A stretch of DNA of 64,000 nt from an uncultured Nitrosomonadaceae bacterium (lineage in GTDB: Bacteria; Pseudomonadota; Gammaproteobacteria; Burkholderiales; Nitrosomonadaceae): assembly GCA_943787405.1 (NCBI GenBank), contig CALSMH010000002.1, forward strand, positions 62,001 through 126,000, in the 5' to 3' direction. Of this stretch, positions 32,141 to 42,796 are shown one piece after another. Each line of letters starts with the position of its first letter. Within the stretch, counting starts at the first letter, position 1. The notes under the pieces are model-generated. The model saw only the letters and a program-made list of their open reading frames with translations. It was not told where the DNA came from and ran no database searches. The position numbers and the translations under genes were made by a program.

Positions 32141-32156
32141 GGGAGCCCGTTTTAGC
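32130..32156 (+). promoter_or_regulatory. Antiterminator hairpin of the metZ leader
   Basis: GCTAAAGCGGG (32130-32140) pairs with CCCGTTTTAGC (32146-32156) over 11 bp with one G-U and a GGGAG loop. The 5' arm is the conserved 3' strand of the aptamer and the 3' arm is the 5' half of the terminator, so this helix excludes both of those structures. Confidence 0.7.
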
Positions 32157-32176
32157 AAATGCTGAACGGGTTTTTT
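32146..32176 (+). terminator. Intrinsic terminator (attenuator) before metZ
   Basis: CCCGTT and AACGGG pair (32146-32151 with 32165-32170), with inner AGC/GCT pairing across an AAAT loop, followed by TTTTTT (32171-32176). It lies between the aptamer and the metZ ribosome binding site GGAGG (32181-32185), so it acts on metZ rather than only ending purF. Confidence 0.8.
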
Positions 32177-32194
32177 ATTTGGAGGAAAACTTTC

Positions 32195-33376
32195 ATGTCT
32201 GACGATTTTGAACTGGAGACCCTTGCGATACACACAGGAATTCATCGTAGCCAGTTTAATGAGCATTCAGAAGCTTTATATCTTACATCAAGCTATGTGT
32301 TTGATAGCGCTGAACAGGCGGCTGCACGCTTTTCTGGTGAAGAACCAGGTAACGTATATTCACGGTTCACTAATCCTACTGTCACTGCTTTTGAAGAGCG
32401 TCTTGCATCATTGGAAGGAGCAGAGGCCTGTGTTGCTACATCTTCTGGAATGTCCGCAATACTTGCATGTGTAATGGGATTATTATCTGCAGGGGATCAT
32501 ATTGTTGCTTCAAAGAGCCTATTCGGTTCCACGCTTAATTTATTTAATAATATTCTTAAGCGTTTCGGTATAGAAACTACCTTTGTATCGTTAACTGAAA
32601 TGGAAGAATGGAAACTAGCAGTAAAAGCCAATACAAAAATATTTTTTTTAGAGACGCCATCTAATCCTCTTACTGAAATTTCAGATATAACTGAATTATC
32701 TTCACTAGCAAAGAAGTCTGGTGCTTGGTTAGTGGTAGATAACTGTTTCTGTTCGCCAATACTACAAAGACCGTTAGATTTTGGTGCCGATATAATAATT
32801 CACTCGGCAACTAAGTACCTTGATGGACAAGGGAGAGTCTTAGGTGGGGCCGTTCTAGGTAGTCGGGACCTGATAATGGAGAAAGGAGTGTTTGGTTTTC
32901 TTCGTACCGCAGGGCCAACCCTGAGTGCCTTTAATGCCTGGGTACTACTTAAGGGACTGGAGACGCTCAAAATCCGTATGGAGGCTCATTCAGCTAATGC
33001 ATTAGAGGTGGCTATTTGGCTTGAGAAACAGCCAAATATAACTAAAGTATATTACCCTGGATTACCTTCTCATCCTCAGCATGCTTTAGCTAAGAAACAG
33101 CAAAAGAGTGGTGGCGGTATAGTTTCATTTGAGGTGAAGGGAGGAAAGAAGGAAGCGTGGCATATAATCAATTCTACTCGCATGCTTTCCATTACGGCTA
33201 ATCTTGGGGATGCTAAAAGTACTCTTACGCATCCTGCCAGCACGACCCACTCCCGTATTAGTCAAGGTGAGCGGGATGCTGCTGGCATTACTGACGCTCT
33301 TCTTCGTATTGCTGTTGGGCTGGAGTCAGTAAAGGATATTAAGGAAGATTTAGCAATAGGACTAAAAACATTGTAG
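32195..33376 (+). CDS. metZ: O-succinylhomoserine sulfhydrylase
   Basis: PLP enzyme that makes homocysteine from O-succinylhomoserine and sulfide, the step before methionine synthase. The 393-residue Cys/Met-metabolism-fold protein has YSRFTNPTVTAFEERLASLE, FLETPSNPL and the PLP-lysine segment HSATKYLDGQGR. The ATG at 32195 is fixed by GGAGGAAAAC nine bases upstream; an in-frame start at 32159 falls inside the terminator and is rejected. The leader carries a riboswitch-like attenuator. A cystathionine gamma-synthase would look similar, but DGQGR and purF context favour MetZ. Confidence 0.92.
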   Translation: MSDDFELETLAIHTGIHRSQFNEHSEALYLTSSYVFDSAEQAAARFSGEEPGNVYSRFTNPTVTAFEERLASLEGAEACVATSSGMSAILACVMGLLSAGDHIVASKSLFGSTLNLFNNILKRFGIETTFVSLTEMEEWKLAVKANTKIFFLETPSNPLTEISDITELSSLAKKSGAWLVVDNCFCSPILQRPLDFGADIIIHSATKYLDGQGRVLGGAVLGSRDLIMEKGVFGFLRTAGPTLSAFNAWVLLKGLETLKIRMEAHSANALEVAIWLEKQPNITKVYYPGLPSHPQHALAKKQQKSGGGIVSFEVKGGKKEAWHIINSTRMLSITANLGDAKSTLTHPASTTHSRISQGERDAAGITDALLRIAVGLESVKDIKEDLAIGLKTL

Positions 33377-33377
33377 T

Positions 33378-33409
33378 CAGTAATTAAATCTTTCCTTAAT
33401 CAGTTACTG
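33378..33409. terminator. Imperfect hairpin between metZ and ppiB
   Basis: CAGTAA (33378-33383) pairs with TTACTG (33404-33409), with inner TTAA/TTAA and a bulge, in the 39-base gap between convergent genes. AT-rich and imperfect, so only a possible bidirectional terminator. Confidence 0.3.
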
Positions 33410-33415
33410 TAATAT

Positions 33416-33907
33416 TTATATTTCTTCTGCTTTTTGAATTATCACATCATCTAATGGCACGTCTTGGTGGCCACCTTTATTTCCAGTTCTTACTTCTTTT
33501 ATTTTATCTACTACATCTGTTCCTTCTACAACTTTGCCAAATACACAGTACCCAAAGCCTTCAGCAGTAGGCTTTGTATGATTAAGAAAACCATTGTCAG
33601 CTACATTTATAAAAAATTGTGCTGTAGCTGAATTAACATCTGATGTGCGCGCCATCGCAACAGTATAGGCATCATTTTTCAAGCCGTTAGCAGCTTCATT
33701 TTCAATTGTGGCGCGGGTTTCTTTCTGATTCATCCCGGGTTCAAATCCGCCACCCTGAATCATGAAATTATTAATTACTCTATGGAATATTGTATTATCA
33801 AAATGCCCACTATTTACATACTCAATAAAATTCTTAGTTGTTATCGGAGCTTTTTCATTATTAAGGTCTATGGTGATTTCACCATGACTAGTGTGTAGTT
33901 TAATCAT
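33416..33907 (-). CDS. ppiB: Peptidyl-prolyl cis-trans isomerase, cytosolic cyclophilin
   Basis: Cyclophilin that accelerates proline isomerisation during folding. The 163-residue protein lacks a signal peptide and has [15 protein letters not shown] with the catalytic arginine, [20 protein letters not shown], and [12 protein letters not shown]. It lies 14 bases downstream of a periplasmic paralogue, with which it shares most motifs, indicating a local duplication. The pair precedes cysS on the opposite strand. Confidence 0.95.
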   Translation of the reverse strand: MIKLHTSHGEITIDLNNEKAPITTKNFIEYVNSGHFDNTIFHRVINNFMIQGGGFEPGMNQKETRATIENEAANGLKNDAYTVAMARTSDVNSATAQFFINVADNGFLNHTKPTAEGFGYCVFGKVVEGTDVVDKIKEVRTGNKGGHQDVPLDDVIIQKAEEI

Positions 33908-33921
33908 ATTTGTCCTTATCT

Positions 33922-34503
33922 TTATTTAACTGGTTTCATTTCTTCAGAGACAGATTCTATAGTTGAAATGGATTCGATTACAATCATTTTTTTAGGTGTA
34001 TCTCTTCTTCCGGTGGGCACTTCTGAAATCTTATTTACTACATCCATTCCATTTATTACTTTTCCAAATACAGTATAGCCATAACCTCTTTGGGTTGGCT
34101 CAGTATAGTTAAGAAATACATTATTCTTAACGTTTATAAAAAACTGATTTGTAGCTGAGTGTGGGTCACCTGTGCGTGCCATTGCTATTGTGCCAGTATC
34201 ATTTTTGAGCCCATTGTCAGCTTCGTTCTTGATTGGTTGTCTAGTTGGCTTTTTTTTCATCGATTTGTCAAATCCACCACCCTGAATCATAAATCCAGGA
34301 ATGACGCGGTGAAAGATTGTGTCTTTATATTGCTTCTCTTTTATATAGCTAAGAAAATTATTGACGGTCTTAGGCGCTTTCTCAGGATAGATTTCCAGCA
34401 AAATATTCCCAAGATTAGTTTTAATTTCAACTTGTTGGCCAGCTGCAAATGCTGAGTTGCATAGTAAAATAGAGAAAATAAAAAATAACTTAATTGTATG
34501 CAT
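33922..34503 (-). CDS. ppiA: Peptidyl-prolyl cis-trans isomerase, exported cyclophilin
   Basis: Cyclophilin with an N-terminal signal peptide (hydrophobic [15 protein letters not shown], likely cleaved after AFA near residue 21), so periplasmic. The 193-residue product has [15 protein letters not shown] with the catalytic arginine, [20 protein letters not shown] and [13 protein letters not shown] Lys/Glu-rich tail follows the fold. It is the first gene of a two-gene unit with ppiB. Confidence 0.94.
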   Translation of the reverse strand: MHTIKLFFIFSILLCNSAFAAGQQVEIKTNLGNILLEIYPEKAPKTVNNFLSYIKEKQYKDTIFHRVIPGFMIQGGGFDKSMKKKPTRQPIKNEADNGLKNDTGTIAMARTGDPHSATNQFFINVKNNVFLNYTEPTQRGYGYTVFGKVINGMDVVNKISEVPTGRRDTPKKMIVIESISTIESVSEEMKPVK

Positions 34504-34701
34504 AAAATTATTGTGGTTAGAGGTTCTATATAAGATGGTTTTAAGGCCGTTTATTTTTAGTAAAGAGTTTAGTATTTTTGAATAAGAGAATTTACAGGAA
34601 TTCTGTCATGCTATACTTCAAGGGATATTTTACCACGTAAAAAGATTAATTAAGAGCATCCAAATTTTATCAATAAGCTAGTCAAGTTCAAAATTTATTA
34701 A

Positions 34702-36081
34702 ATGTTGAAAATTTATAATTCACTTGCCAAGTGTAAGCAGAATTTTGTTCCGTTAACCGCAAATAAAGTTAAATTATATGTATGTGGTATGACTGTATAC
34801 GATTACTGCCATTTGGGCCATGCGCGTGTAATGGTGGTATTCGATATGATTGTTCGCTGGTTTAGGGATAGTGGATATGAGGTTATTTATGTGCGCAACA
34901 TTACTGATATTGACGATAAAATCATTATACGAGCACAAGAGAACCAGGAAACCATTGAGACGCTCACAGGTCGCTTTATTCGCGCAATGAATGAAGATTC
35001 TTCTGCTTTGGGTGTATTGCCGCCTTCATTCGAGCCTCGTGCTACTCAGTATATAGAAAGTATGATTTCTATGATTCAAATATTGATAGAGAAAGACTTC
35101 GCATATGCCGCGGCGAATGGTGACGTATTTTACGCCGTAGATAAGTTTCCTAATTATGGGAAGCTATCCGGTAAGGTAGCGGCAAATCTAAATGCTGGGG
35201 AACGCGTTGCTGTTAATCCACATAAAAGAAATCCATTAGATTTTGTATTGTGGAAAGCAGTCAAAGCTAACGAACCTTCTTGGACTGCCCCTTGGGGGAA
35301 AGGTCGACCTGGCTGGCATATTGAATGCTCAGCAATGTGTGAAAATTATTTAGGAGAGCATTTTGATATACACGGGGGCGGGCAGGACTTGCAGTTTCCT
35401 CACCATGAAAATGAGATTGCGCAGAGTGAAGCTGCACACGACACCCCTTTCGTTAATTATTGGATGCATAATGGGTTTGTTCGTGTAGACAATGAAAAAA
35501 TGTCTAAGTCATTGGGAAATTTCTTTACTGTACGTGAGATATTGGCGAATTATCAGCCGGAAGTGGTTCGTTTTTTTATTCTGCGCGCACATTACCGTAG
35601 TCCTTTAAATTATTCGGATAGTCATTTAGAGGATGCTAAACACGCGTTAGATAGACTTTACACTGCGCTTAAAGGAAATATAGTTACTAATAAGCCTAAA
35701 CTAGACTGGAATAATATCCATGCGCAACGCTTTATGGGAGCGATGAATGATGACTTTAATACCCCTGAAGCTATTGCAGTATTATTTGACCTTGCTAATG
35801 AAACCAATAAAAAAAGCTTGAAGCAGGGAGCGGATTTACTGAAGGGACTAGGTGGAATATTAGGTTTATTGCAACAAGATCCACAACAATATTTTCAGGA
35901 TGATGCATCACTTGGAGATTCAGCATATACATCAGAGCAGATTGAAGATTTGATTGAGGAAAGAGTTACTGCACGTAAAGAAGGAGACTATGCTCGAGCG
36001 GATCAGATCCGTAAGGATCTCTTTAATGCAGGTGTAGTTTTAGAGGATAATCCACAAGGTACTGGTTGGAGAAGGGGCTAA
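34702..36081 (+). CDS. cysS: Cysteinyl-tRNA synthetase
   Basis: Charges tRNA-Cys. The 459-residue class I synthetase has the zinc ligand C28 in [11 protein letters not shown], the HIGH-type motif HLGH (37-40), GWHIECSAM and [17 protein letters not shown] completing the zinc site, and the KMSKS loop [11 protein letters not shown]. Length is that of the E. coli enzyme. Its stop codon is only two bases from the stop of convergent acnA. Confidence 0.97.
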   Translation: MLKIYNSLAKCKQNFVPLTANKVKLYVCGMTVYDYCHLGHARVMVVFDMIVRWFRDSGYEVIYVRNITDIDDKIIIRAQENQETIETLTGRFIRAMNEDSSALGVLPPSFEPRATQYIESMISMIQILIEKDFAYAAANGDVFYAVDKFPNYGKLSGKVAANLNAGERVAVNPHKRNPLDFVLWKAVKANEPSWTAPWGKGRPGWHIECSAMCENYLGEHFDIHGGGQDLQFPHHENEIAQSEAAHDTPFVNYWMHNGFVRVDNEKMSKSLGNFFTVREILANYQPEVVRFFILRAHYRSPLNYSDSHLEDAKHALDRLYTALKGNIVTNKPKLDWNNIHAQRFMGAMNDDFNTPEAIAVLFDLANETNKKSLKQGADLLKGLGGILGLLQQDPQQYFQDDASLGDSAYTSEQIEDLIEERVTARKEGDYARADQIRKDLFNAGVVLEDNPQGTGWRRG

Positions 36082-36083
36082 AT

Positions 36084-38777
36084 CTATACAGTCATAAGCT
36101 CCTTGAGTACGTAAGGTAGGATGCCACCATGCATGAAATAGTCCACTTCAATAGGAGTGTCTATCCTGCATAGAAGCTTAACCTTACGAGTCCCATTTTG
36201 ATCGCGAATTATAAGAGTTACATCTTGTTGCGGGCGAATGTCATCCAAACCTAAAATATCAAACTGCTCAGAACCATTAATTTTTAATGATTCCACGCTA
36301 TCATTGCCTTTAAATTGTAAGGGCAATACACCCATCCCAACCAGATTACTTCGATGTATACGTTCGAAACTTTTAGTAATTACTGCTTTAATACCAAGTA
36401 ATTGAGTTCCCTTGGCAGCCCAATCACGGCTTGATCCGGTACCATATTCTTCTCCACCAAAAATAATTGTAGGTTTATTTTTCCCCATATATTTCATTGC
36501 GGCATCATAAATACTCATCTGTACACTTTTTGATTTTTTAGATTGGTATAGGGTAATGCCGCCTTCACTACCTGGTATCATTAAATTTTTAATGCGTACA
36601 TTAGCAAATGTTCCGCGTATCATCACATCGTGGTTACCACGGCGCGAGCCATAGCTGTTGAAATCAGTTTTAGCTATGTTATTTGCGAGTAAATATTTCC
36701 CTGCAGGAGAATTATCTTTAATAGCTCCAGCAGGGCTGATGTGATCGGTAGTTAGTGAGTTTCCAAATATTCCCAGTGCACGAGCATTAATAATTTCACT
36801 ATTCTTATCTAGCTGTACGGGCTTAATATTAAAATCTTGAAAAAATGGCGGCTCAGCAATATAAGTAGATTCCGGCCAGTTATATATCCCGCCAGTAGCC
36901 GATGATATGCTATTCCATAGCGAGTGATCCTTAGTGAGATTGCAGTATAGTTTTCGGAAAGTTTCTGCATTAGTTGCAAATTTCATCAGTCCATTAATTT
37001 CTTCATTACTTGGCCAAATATCACCAAGCCATACTGGATCACCATCTTTGCCAATACCTAGAGGCTCGGTCATTAGATCCTTAAGCATAGTTCCAGCAAT
37101 TGCATACGATACTACCAATGGTGGTGAGGCAAGAAAATTTGCTTGGATATTCGGGTGAACACGTGCTTCAAAATTACGATTTCCTGAGAGTACTGCTGCA
37201 CATACTAGGTCATTTTTTATTATTGTTTCCTCTATTTTTGCTTGTAGAGGGCCAGAATTTCCAATGCAAGTTGTACAGCCATAACCCACAAGATTAAAAC
37301 CTAATTTTTCTAGATAGGGTAATAAACCAGTTGCTTTCAGGTATTCTGTTACTACACGTGAACCAGGCGCAAGTGATGTCTTAATATGTGGCTTAACTTT
37401 TAGGCCTTTCTCAACCGCTTTCTTTGCCAGTAGCCCTGCAGCAATCAATACGCTTGGGTTAGAAGTATTTGTACATGACGTAATCGCGGCAATTAAGACG
37501 TCGCCATGACCTAAGTTTATAGAGTTTTCGGAGTAACGTTTATTTATAATTTTCCTATCTCTCGCATATCCATTTTTTTTAACTGGTTTGGTGAAGAGAG
37601 AAGTAAATGTGTCTTTCACTTTTCCAATTTCTATGCGATCCTGCGGATGTTTTGGCCCTGCTAATGACGGAGCAACTGAGCCCAAATCAAAATCTATTTC
37701 ACTGGTGTAATCGATCTCTCCTTTAAGAGGAGTGCCGTATAATTTTTGTGCTTCAAAATAGGACTGGAACATAGAAATTTCTTCATCACTACGTCCAGTA
37801 TTTTTGAAGTAATCAATGGTTGCTCTATCTACTGGGAAAAACCCCATAGTTGCACCATATTCAGGCGCCATGTTAGCAATAGTTGCTCTGTCCGGCAGAG
37901 ACAGAGACTTAGTGCCATCTCCAAAAAATTCAACAAATTTACCAACTACTTTTGCCTTTCGGAGTAACTCGGTAATAGATAATACGAGGTCAGTAGCTGT
38001 GACACCTCTTCGTAGCCTGCCAGTTAAATTTACACCTATAACATCTGGTGTCAGAAAATAAACAGGTTGACCTAGCATGCCGGCCTCAGCTTCAATACCA
38101 CCCACGCCCCAGCCAACTGCTCCAATACTGTTTATCATGGTGGTATGTGAGTCAGTTCCAACCAAAGTATCGGGGAAGAGCACATTATTCTTCTGATGAA
38201 CTCCGCGTGCTAGGTATTCAAGATTCACCTGATGAACAATACCCACACCCGGCGGTACAACTTTGAATGTTTGAAATGCCTGCATACCCCATTTTATGAA
38301 CTGATATCGCTCGCTATTGCGACGAAATTCAATTTCCATATTGAGATCAAGCGCCTTATTGTTACCAAAATGATCGACCTGAACTGAGTGATCAACCACG
38401 AGATCGACAGGCACCAAAGGTTCAATGATTTTCGGGTCTCCTCCGGATCTTTTAGCTGCACTCCTCATAGCTGCCAAATCTGCCAATAATGGAATCCCGG
38501 TAAAATCCTGCAAGACTATTCGGGCTACGATAAAAGGAATTTCATCAGTTCTTGCGGCATTAGGTTTCCATCCGGCAAGTTGCTTTACATGCGTAGCAGT
38601 AATCTTTTTATCGTCATAATTACGTACAATTGATTCTAGAACAATACGGATACAAACTGGTAGCCGTGAAATTTTACCAAATCCCATTTTTTCTAATGCG
38701 GGTAGGGAATAAAATTTCATTTTGCCTCCCTGGGGAAGGGTAAGGTTCTTTAGGTTGTTGAATTGATTATGTGGCAT
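36084..38777 (-). CDS. acnA: Aconitate hydratase A
   Basis: Fe-S isomerase of citrate to isocitrate. The 897-residue AcnA/IRP-type protein carries the three cluster cysteines in [11 protein letters not shown] and [24 protein letters not shown] near the N-terminus, and [13 protein letters not shown] in the swivel domain. The N-terminal NQFNNLKNL segment matches betaproteobacterial AcnA, so the ATG at 38777 is kept even though a stronger Shine-Dalgarno-like AGGGAGG precedes an internal ATG 19 codons later. It is downstream of mdh on the same strand. Confidence 0.96.
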   Translation of the reverse strand: MPHNQFNNLKNLTLPQGGKMKFYSLPALEKMGFGKISRLPVCIRIVLESIVRNYDDKKITATHVKQLAGWKPNAARTDEIPFIVARIVLQDFTGIPLLADLAAMRSAAKRSGGDPKIIEPLVPVDLVVDHSVQVDHFGNNKALDLNMEIEFRRNSERYQFIKWGMQAFQTFKVVPPGVGIVHQVNLEYLARGVHQKNNVLFPDTLVGTDSHTTMINSIGAVGWGVGGIEAEAGMLGQPVYFLTPDVIGVNLTGRLRRGVTATDLVLSITELLRKAKVVGKFVEFFGDGTKSLSLPDRATIANMAPEYGATMGFFPVDRATIDYFKNTGRSDEEISMFQSYFEAQKLYGTPLKGEIDYTSEIDFDLGSVAPSLAGPKHPQDRIEIGKVKDTFTSLFTKPVKKNGYARDRKIINKRYSENSINLGHGDVLIAAITSCTNTSNPSVLIAAGLLAKKAVEKGLKVKPHIKTSLAPGSRVVTEYLKATGLLPYLEKLGFNLVGYGCTTCIGNSGPLQAKIEETIIKNDLVCAAVLSGNRNFEARVHPNIQANFLASPPLVVSYAIAGTMLKDLMTEPLGIGKDGDPVWLGDIWPSNEEINGLMKFATNAETFRKLYCNLTKDHSLWNSISSATGGIYNWPESTYIAEPPFFQDFNIKPVQLDKNSEIINARALGIFGNSLTTDHISPAGAIKDNSPAGKYLLANNIAKTDFNSYGSRRGNHDVMIRGTFANVRIKNLMIPGSEGGITLYQSKKSKSVQMSIYDAAMKYMGKNKPTIIFGGEEYGTGSSRDWAAKGTQLLGIKAVITKSFERIHRSNLVGMGVLPLQFKGNDSVESLKINGSEQFDILGLDDIRPQQDVTLIIRDQNGTRKVKLLCRIDTPIEVDYFMHGGILPYVLKELMTV

Positions 38778-38879
38778 ATGAATTAGCTATTATGTTTTTT
38801 TCTTGAATTTGTATTCAACGTAAACTACATGACGAATCTAGGTATATTAATAGATGAATAAAAGAGTGCAGGAATAAAC

Positions 38880-39866
38880 TTATTTATTGAGCAGATGCGA
38901 TATCAGTGCTCTCTCTTCCACTAGTTCTTCATAGGTTATTTTCATTTTTTTCTTGCTAAATTTATTTATTTCCAACCCCTGAAATATTTTATAGGAACCG
39001 TTCTCGCATACAACTGGATAACTGTAAATTACACCTTCAGGAATTCCATAGCTACCATTTGAAGGTATACCCATAGATGTCCAGTCATCTTTCTTTGTTC
39101 CAAAAACCCAATCATGAACGTGATTTATAGCGGCATTTGCAGCGCTTGCAGCACTTGATAGTCCCCGGGCCTTAATAATTGACATTCCCCGACCCTGTAC
39201 AGTAGGGATAAAGTAATTCTCTACCCACTCTTGATTATTAATAAGAGTATTAATAGATAAATTATCTGTCTCAGCGAAACTTAAGTCAGGATACTGGGTG
39301 CCAGAATGATTTCCCCATACAACCATTCTACTAATATCAGAAACAGACCTTGTTATTTTCATAGCCACTTGTGAAAGGGCACGATTATGATCCAAGCGCA
39401 TCATGGCAGAAAAATTATAAGGTTTTAATCCAGGGGCATTCTCCATTGTAATTAGCGTATTGGTATTTGCAGGATTGCCAATTACTGTGACTTTCACATC
39501 TCGGTTTGCAACTTCATCTAATGCTCTTCCCTGAGCAGCAAATATTTCTCCATTAATTTTCAATAGATCTTTTCTTTCCATGTCTTTGCTACGTGGGAGT
39601 GCTCCTACTAGCAATACAATATCCGCATCACAAAAAGCAATTTTAGGATCATCTGTAACCACTAAATCTGATAGGAGTGGGAAGGCACAATCTTCCAGTT
39701 CCATTGCTACGCCCCTAAGAGCGGGCTGAGACTCAGTTATATCAAGTAATTTCAAAATAACCGGCTGATTCTTACCCAACATATCACCGGTTACAATACG
39801 AAAAAGAAGGCTATAACTAATCTGACCTGAAGCGCCACTTACTGCAACACGAATAGGGAGCTTCAT
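38880..39866 (-). CDS. mdh: Malate dehydrogenase, dimeric (328-residue) type
   Basis: NAD-dependent oxidation of malate to oxaloacetate. The product starts [19 protein letters not shown] with the nucleotide-binding loop and has [30 protein letters not shown], the catalytic LDHNRAL and [13 protein letters not shown] with the proton-relay histidine. The ATG at 39866 gives 328 residues, the family length; upstream in-frame starts up to 39947 would add an unconserved leader. Divergent from the sdh operon. Confidence 0.96.
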   Translation of the reverse strand: MKLPIRVAVSGASGQISYSLLFRIVTGDMLGKNQPVILKLLDITESQPALRGVAMELEDCAFPLLSDLVVTDDPKIAFCDADIVLLVGALPRSKDMERKDLLKINGEIFAAQGRALDEVANRDVKVTVIGNPANTNTLITMENAPGLKPYNFSAMMRLDHNRALSQVAMKITRSVSDISRMVVWGNHSGTQYPDLSFAETDNLSINTLINNQEWVENYFIPTVQGRGMSIIKARGLSSAASAANAAINHVHDWVFGTKKDDWTSMGIPSNGSYGIPEGVIYSYPVVCENGSYKIFQGLEINKFSKKKMKITYEELVEERALISHLLNK

Positions 39867-40205
39867 TTTTTTTTCCAAACATAGCTGGTTCATACGAAAG
39901 TTACTTTTAATAATTAAACGGACTTTTATTACAATTCTGCAGAACAAGTATAGTGTTGAACGAAATCGTATTATAGCAAGTCTAAATGCACATGATACTT
40001 AGGTGGCTTCTAGAAACATACTTGTTCAAAATTTGTTGCACATTATCACATGCATTGTGAGCGTAACTATATAAATATTTTTACAATTACGCATGGCCGA
40101 CATGGATTAAATTATTTTTTATGGTTGATCTGATTGAACCTGCTAAAACACCGTGCTTGTAACCACTTGTTTAACGGGCTACACTCGATTCTGATTTGAA
40201 CCTGA
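39867..40205. other. Divergent regulatory region between mdh and sdhC
   Basis: About 340 AT-rich bases that must hold the promoters of mdh (minus) and of the sdh-gltA-suc operon (plus). The clearest element is the palindrome TCACA-TGCAT-TGTGA at 40046-40060. I could not identify a convincing -35/-10 pair for either gene. No ORF or RNA gene is evident. Confidence 0.55.
40046..40060. promoter_or_regulatory. Palindromic operator candidate
   Basis: TCACA-TGCAT-TGTGA is a perfect inverted repeat in the divergent mdh/sdhC region, followed by TATATAAATATTT. It is the inverse arrangement of a CRP half-site pair, so no regulator is assigned. Confidence 0.35.
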
Positions 40206-40217
40206 TTGAGAAAAATA

Positions 40218-40607
40218 TTGTATAAAAGACGACCTAAATATCTTAATCTTATGGAGATTAAGCTGCCACTACCAGCAGTAATTTCGATTCTACATCGTGT
40301 GAGTGGGGCGCTTCTCTTTTTCCCGGGAATTCCTATACTTCTATACAGCCTGCAAATGATGCTGGATTCCCCTCAAAGTCATGATGATTTCCACGCAATT
40401 CTGGGCTATATTCCGGTAAAAATCGGGTTAACAGTTTTATTGTGGTTTCTTATGCACCATTTGTGTGCAGGCATACGACATTTAGCCCTTGATTTGCATT
40501 ATGGTGAGGGGAAAGAACAGGCGAGAGTAAGCGGCAGGCTCGTATTGATAGTAGGAATCATTTTAACAATATTGTTTGGGGCGATAATATGGCAAACCGA
40601 ATTGTAA
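40218..40607 (+). CDS. sdhC: Succinate dehydrogenase, cytochrome b556 subunit
   Basis: Membrane anchor of complex II, carrying one ligand of heme b and part of the quinone site. It has three transmembrane helices and shows SILHRVSGALLFFPG and the HHLCAGIRHLALDLHYG segment with the heme histidine. The start is uncertain: a TTG at 40218 gives YKRRPKYLNLMEIKLP, which fits the family, while another TTG at 40206 adds four residues. Neither has a strong ribosome binding site. Its end overlaps sdhD by 19 bases. Confidence 0.92.
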   Translation: MYKRRPKYLNLMEIKLPLPAVISILHRVSGALLFFPGIPILLYSLQMMLDSPQSHDDFHAILGYIPVKIGLTVLLWFLMHHLCAGIRHLALDLHYGEGKEQARVSGRLVLIVGIILTILFGAIIWQTEL

Positions 40608-40933
40608 CTGGAGCTCATTATGGATTAATAGACTGGCTGGCTCAGCGCGTTACTGCTGTTGTGATGGCAATTTATATTCTATTAGTATCTACGTTATTAC
40701 TTATTTTTTCGCCAGATGAATATAGTAGTTGGAAAACAATATTCTCAAATCAATGGGTGCGCATTGTTACTTTAATTTTTTTCATAAGTCTTTGTTGGCA
40801 CGCCTGGGTTGGGATTCGTAATATTTTAATGGATTATATTCACAAAACTAATATACGTCTGACTATTCAGGTGTTGGTCATTTTTTCATTATTTTTTTAT
40901 GCCGTGTGGGCTATTGAAATCATGTGGGGTTAG
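40589..40933 (+). CDS. sdhD: Succinate dehydrogenase, membrane anchor subunit
   Basis: Second membrane anchor of complex II. The 114-residue protein has three hydrophobic helices and [17 protein letters not shown], with the histidine and aspartate expected near heme and quinone. It begins inside sdhC and ends 5 bases before the sdhA ATG. Confidence 0.93.
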   Translation: MANRIVTGAHYGLIDWLAQRVTAVVMAIYILLVSTLLLIFSPDEYSSWKTIFSNQWVRIVTLIFFISLCWHAWVGIRNILMDYIHKTNIRLTIQVLVIFSLFFYAVWAIEIMWG

Positions 40934-40938
40934 TTAAT

Positions 40939-42702
40939 ATGGCAATAGTAAAAAGAAAATTTGATGTGGTTATAGTTGGAGCAGGTGGTGCTGGGATGCG
41001 TGCTGCCCTGCAGTTGTCGGAAGCAGGATTTAATGTTGCAGTTTTGTCTAAAGTTTTTCCTACTCGTTCACATACTGTAGCAGCGCAAGGAGGAATCGCT
41101 GCATCGCTAGGTAATGTAACTGAGGATAATTGGCACTGGCATATGTATGACACGGTAAAAGGTTCTGATTACCTCGGTGATCAAGATGCCATTGAATTTA
41201 TGTGTCGCCAGGCAAGTGAAGTGGTCTACGAACTGGAGCATTTTGGAATGCCATTTGATCGGCTGGAGAACGGAAAAATATATCAACGGCCATTTGGAGG
41301 GCAGTCTCAGAATTTTGGAGGAGCACAAGCAACGCGCTCCTGCGCTGCAGCAGACCGTACTGGACATGCCTTATTGCATACATTATATCAACGTAATGTA
41401 CATGCTAATACCCAGTTTTTTGTTGAATGGATGGGGCTAGATTTGATCCGGAATGAGCAGGGGGATGTAACTGGAGTAACAGCACTTGAAATGGAAACAG
41501 GGAATGTTGTAGCGCTGCAGGCACGGGCAGTATTGTTGGCTACAGGAGGTGGTGGTCGTGTTTTTCAGGCCAGCACTAATGCTTTTATAAATACGGGTGA
41601 TGGTCTTGGTATGGCGGCGCGTAGTGGGGTTCCGCTGGAAGATATGGAATTCTGGCAGTTTCATCCCACCGGAGTATATGGAGCAGGTGTGCTTATTAGT
41701 GAAGCAGTGCGCGGAGAAGGCGGGTACCTTCTCAATAAGGATGGCGAGCGTTTTATGGAGAGATATGCGCCTAACGCGAAAGATCTTGCAAGTCGCGACG
41801 TGGTCTCGCGTGCGCTGACAATGGAAATTAAAGAAGGGCGAGGCTGTGGAAATAATGCGGACCATTTGTTACTAAAACTTAATCACCTTGATGCAGATGT
41901 TATAAATAAGCGGTTACCCGGTATTCGTGAAATTGCTATTAAGTTTGCTCAGGTGGATCCAATTGATGAACCAATTCCAGTAATACCTACGGCACATTAC
42001 ATGATGGGTGGAATTCCCACAAATTTATACGGGCAGGTAGTCGCTCCATATAAAACAGGACCTGAGGAAGTGGTGCAGGGATTATATGCAGTTGGTGAGT
42101 GCGCCTGTCTCTCAGTTCATGGGGCCAATCGCCTAGGAACTAATTCATTGCTTGATATCATCGTATTTGGACGAGCTGCCGGAAAACAGATTATTGAGGA
42201 TTTGAAAAAGAATCCACATCATAAGAAATTGAATGAAGCTGCCATAGACAGGTCATTAACTCGGCTTGATCGGCTGGATAATCAAAAGGACGGTGAGAAT
42301 GTAGCTCAGGTTGGTGAGGCTTTACGCAAGACCATGCAGGAGCATTGTGGAGTATTTCGTTTTCCTGATTTGTTGAAAGAAGGCGTAGTAAAAATAAATG
42401 AGATCTCTGAGCGGGTAGAACATACTGAAATTAAGGACAAAAGCAAGGTATTTAATACTGCACGAGTGGAAGCGTTAGAGCTTAATAATCTGGTAGAGGT
42501 CGCCTTGGCTACCATGGTGTCAGCAGAAGCACGTAATGAAAGTCGCGGCGCCCATGCTCGTGAAGATTTTCCTAAACGGGATGATGATAAATGGCTTAAG
42601 CATACGCTGTACTTTAGCGAAGGTCGGCGGCTAGATTATAAGCCAGTTCGCTTAAAGCCACTAACTGTGGAATCTTTCCCACCTAAAGCGAGAACTTACT
42701 AA
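40939..42702 (+). CDS. sdhA: Succinate dehydrogenase, flavoprotein subunit
   Basis: Catalytic subunit with covalent FAD. The 587-residue product has the dinucleotide fold [15 protein letters not shown], the flavinylated histidine H45 in [13 protein letters not shown] (numbered as in E. coli), HPTGVYGAG and [10 protein letters not shown]-type C-terminal residues. The ATG at 40939 has GGGGT upstream; the in-frame GTG at 40924 lies within sdhD and is less likely. Confidence 0.97.
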   Translation: MAIVKRKFDVVIVGAGGAGMRAALQLSEAGFNVAVLSKVFPTRSHTVAAQGGIAASLGNVTEDNWHWHMYDTVKGSDYLGDQDAIEFMCRQASEVVYELEHFGMPFDRLENGKIYQRPFGGQSQNFGGAQATRSCAAADRTGHALLHTLYQRNVHANTQFFVEWMGLDLIRNEQGDVTGVTALEMETGNVVALQARAVLLATGGGGRVFQASTNAFINTGDGLGMAARSGVPLEDMEFWQFHPTGVYGAGVLISEAVRGEGGYLLNKDGERFMERYAPNAKDLASRDVVSRALTMEIKEGRGCGNNADHLLLKLNHLDADVINKRLPGIREIAIKFAQVDPIDEPIPVIPTAHYMMGGIPTNLYGQVVAPYKTGPEEVVQGLYAVGECACLSVHGANRLGTNSLLDIIVFGRAAGKQIIEDLKKNPHHKKLNEAAIDRSLTRLDRLDNQKDGENVAQVGEALRKTMQEHCGVFRFPDLLKEGVVKINEISERVEHTEIKDKSKVFNTARVEALELNNLVEVALATMVSAEARNESRGAHAREDFPKRDDDKWLKHTLYFSEGRRLDYKPVRLKPLTVESFPPKARTY

Positions 42703-42796
42703 ATATTTAAGTAATAGTTATTATATAATGGATTAATATAGATATTTATCTTGTTGTTTTAATGGTATTTTAATTAATTTTTATTTGGGGTTACGT

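Noticed and set aside
32159-32194. In-frame upstream start giving a 12-residue longer MetZ
   Set aside because: It lies within the terminator hairpin and T tract, whereas the ATG at 32195 has a strong ribosome binding site.
33720-33755. A GGGTTCAAATCC segment resembling a tRNA T arm
   Set aside because: It lies inside the intact ppiB reading frame (GGFEPGMN) and no acceptor, D or anticodon arm fits around it.
38719-38740. Strong AGGGAGG ahead of an internal acnA ATG as the true start
   Set aside because: The residues upstream of it match the native AcnA N-terminus, so the purine run encodes the GGK segment by coincidence.
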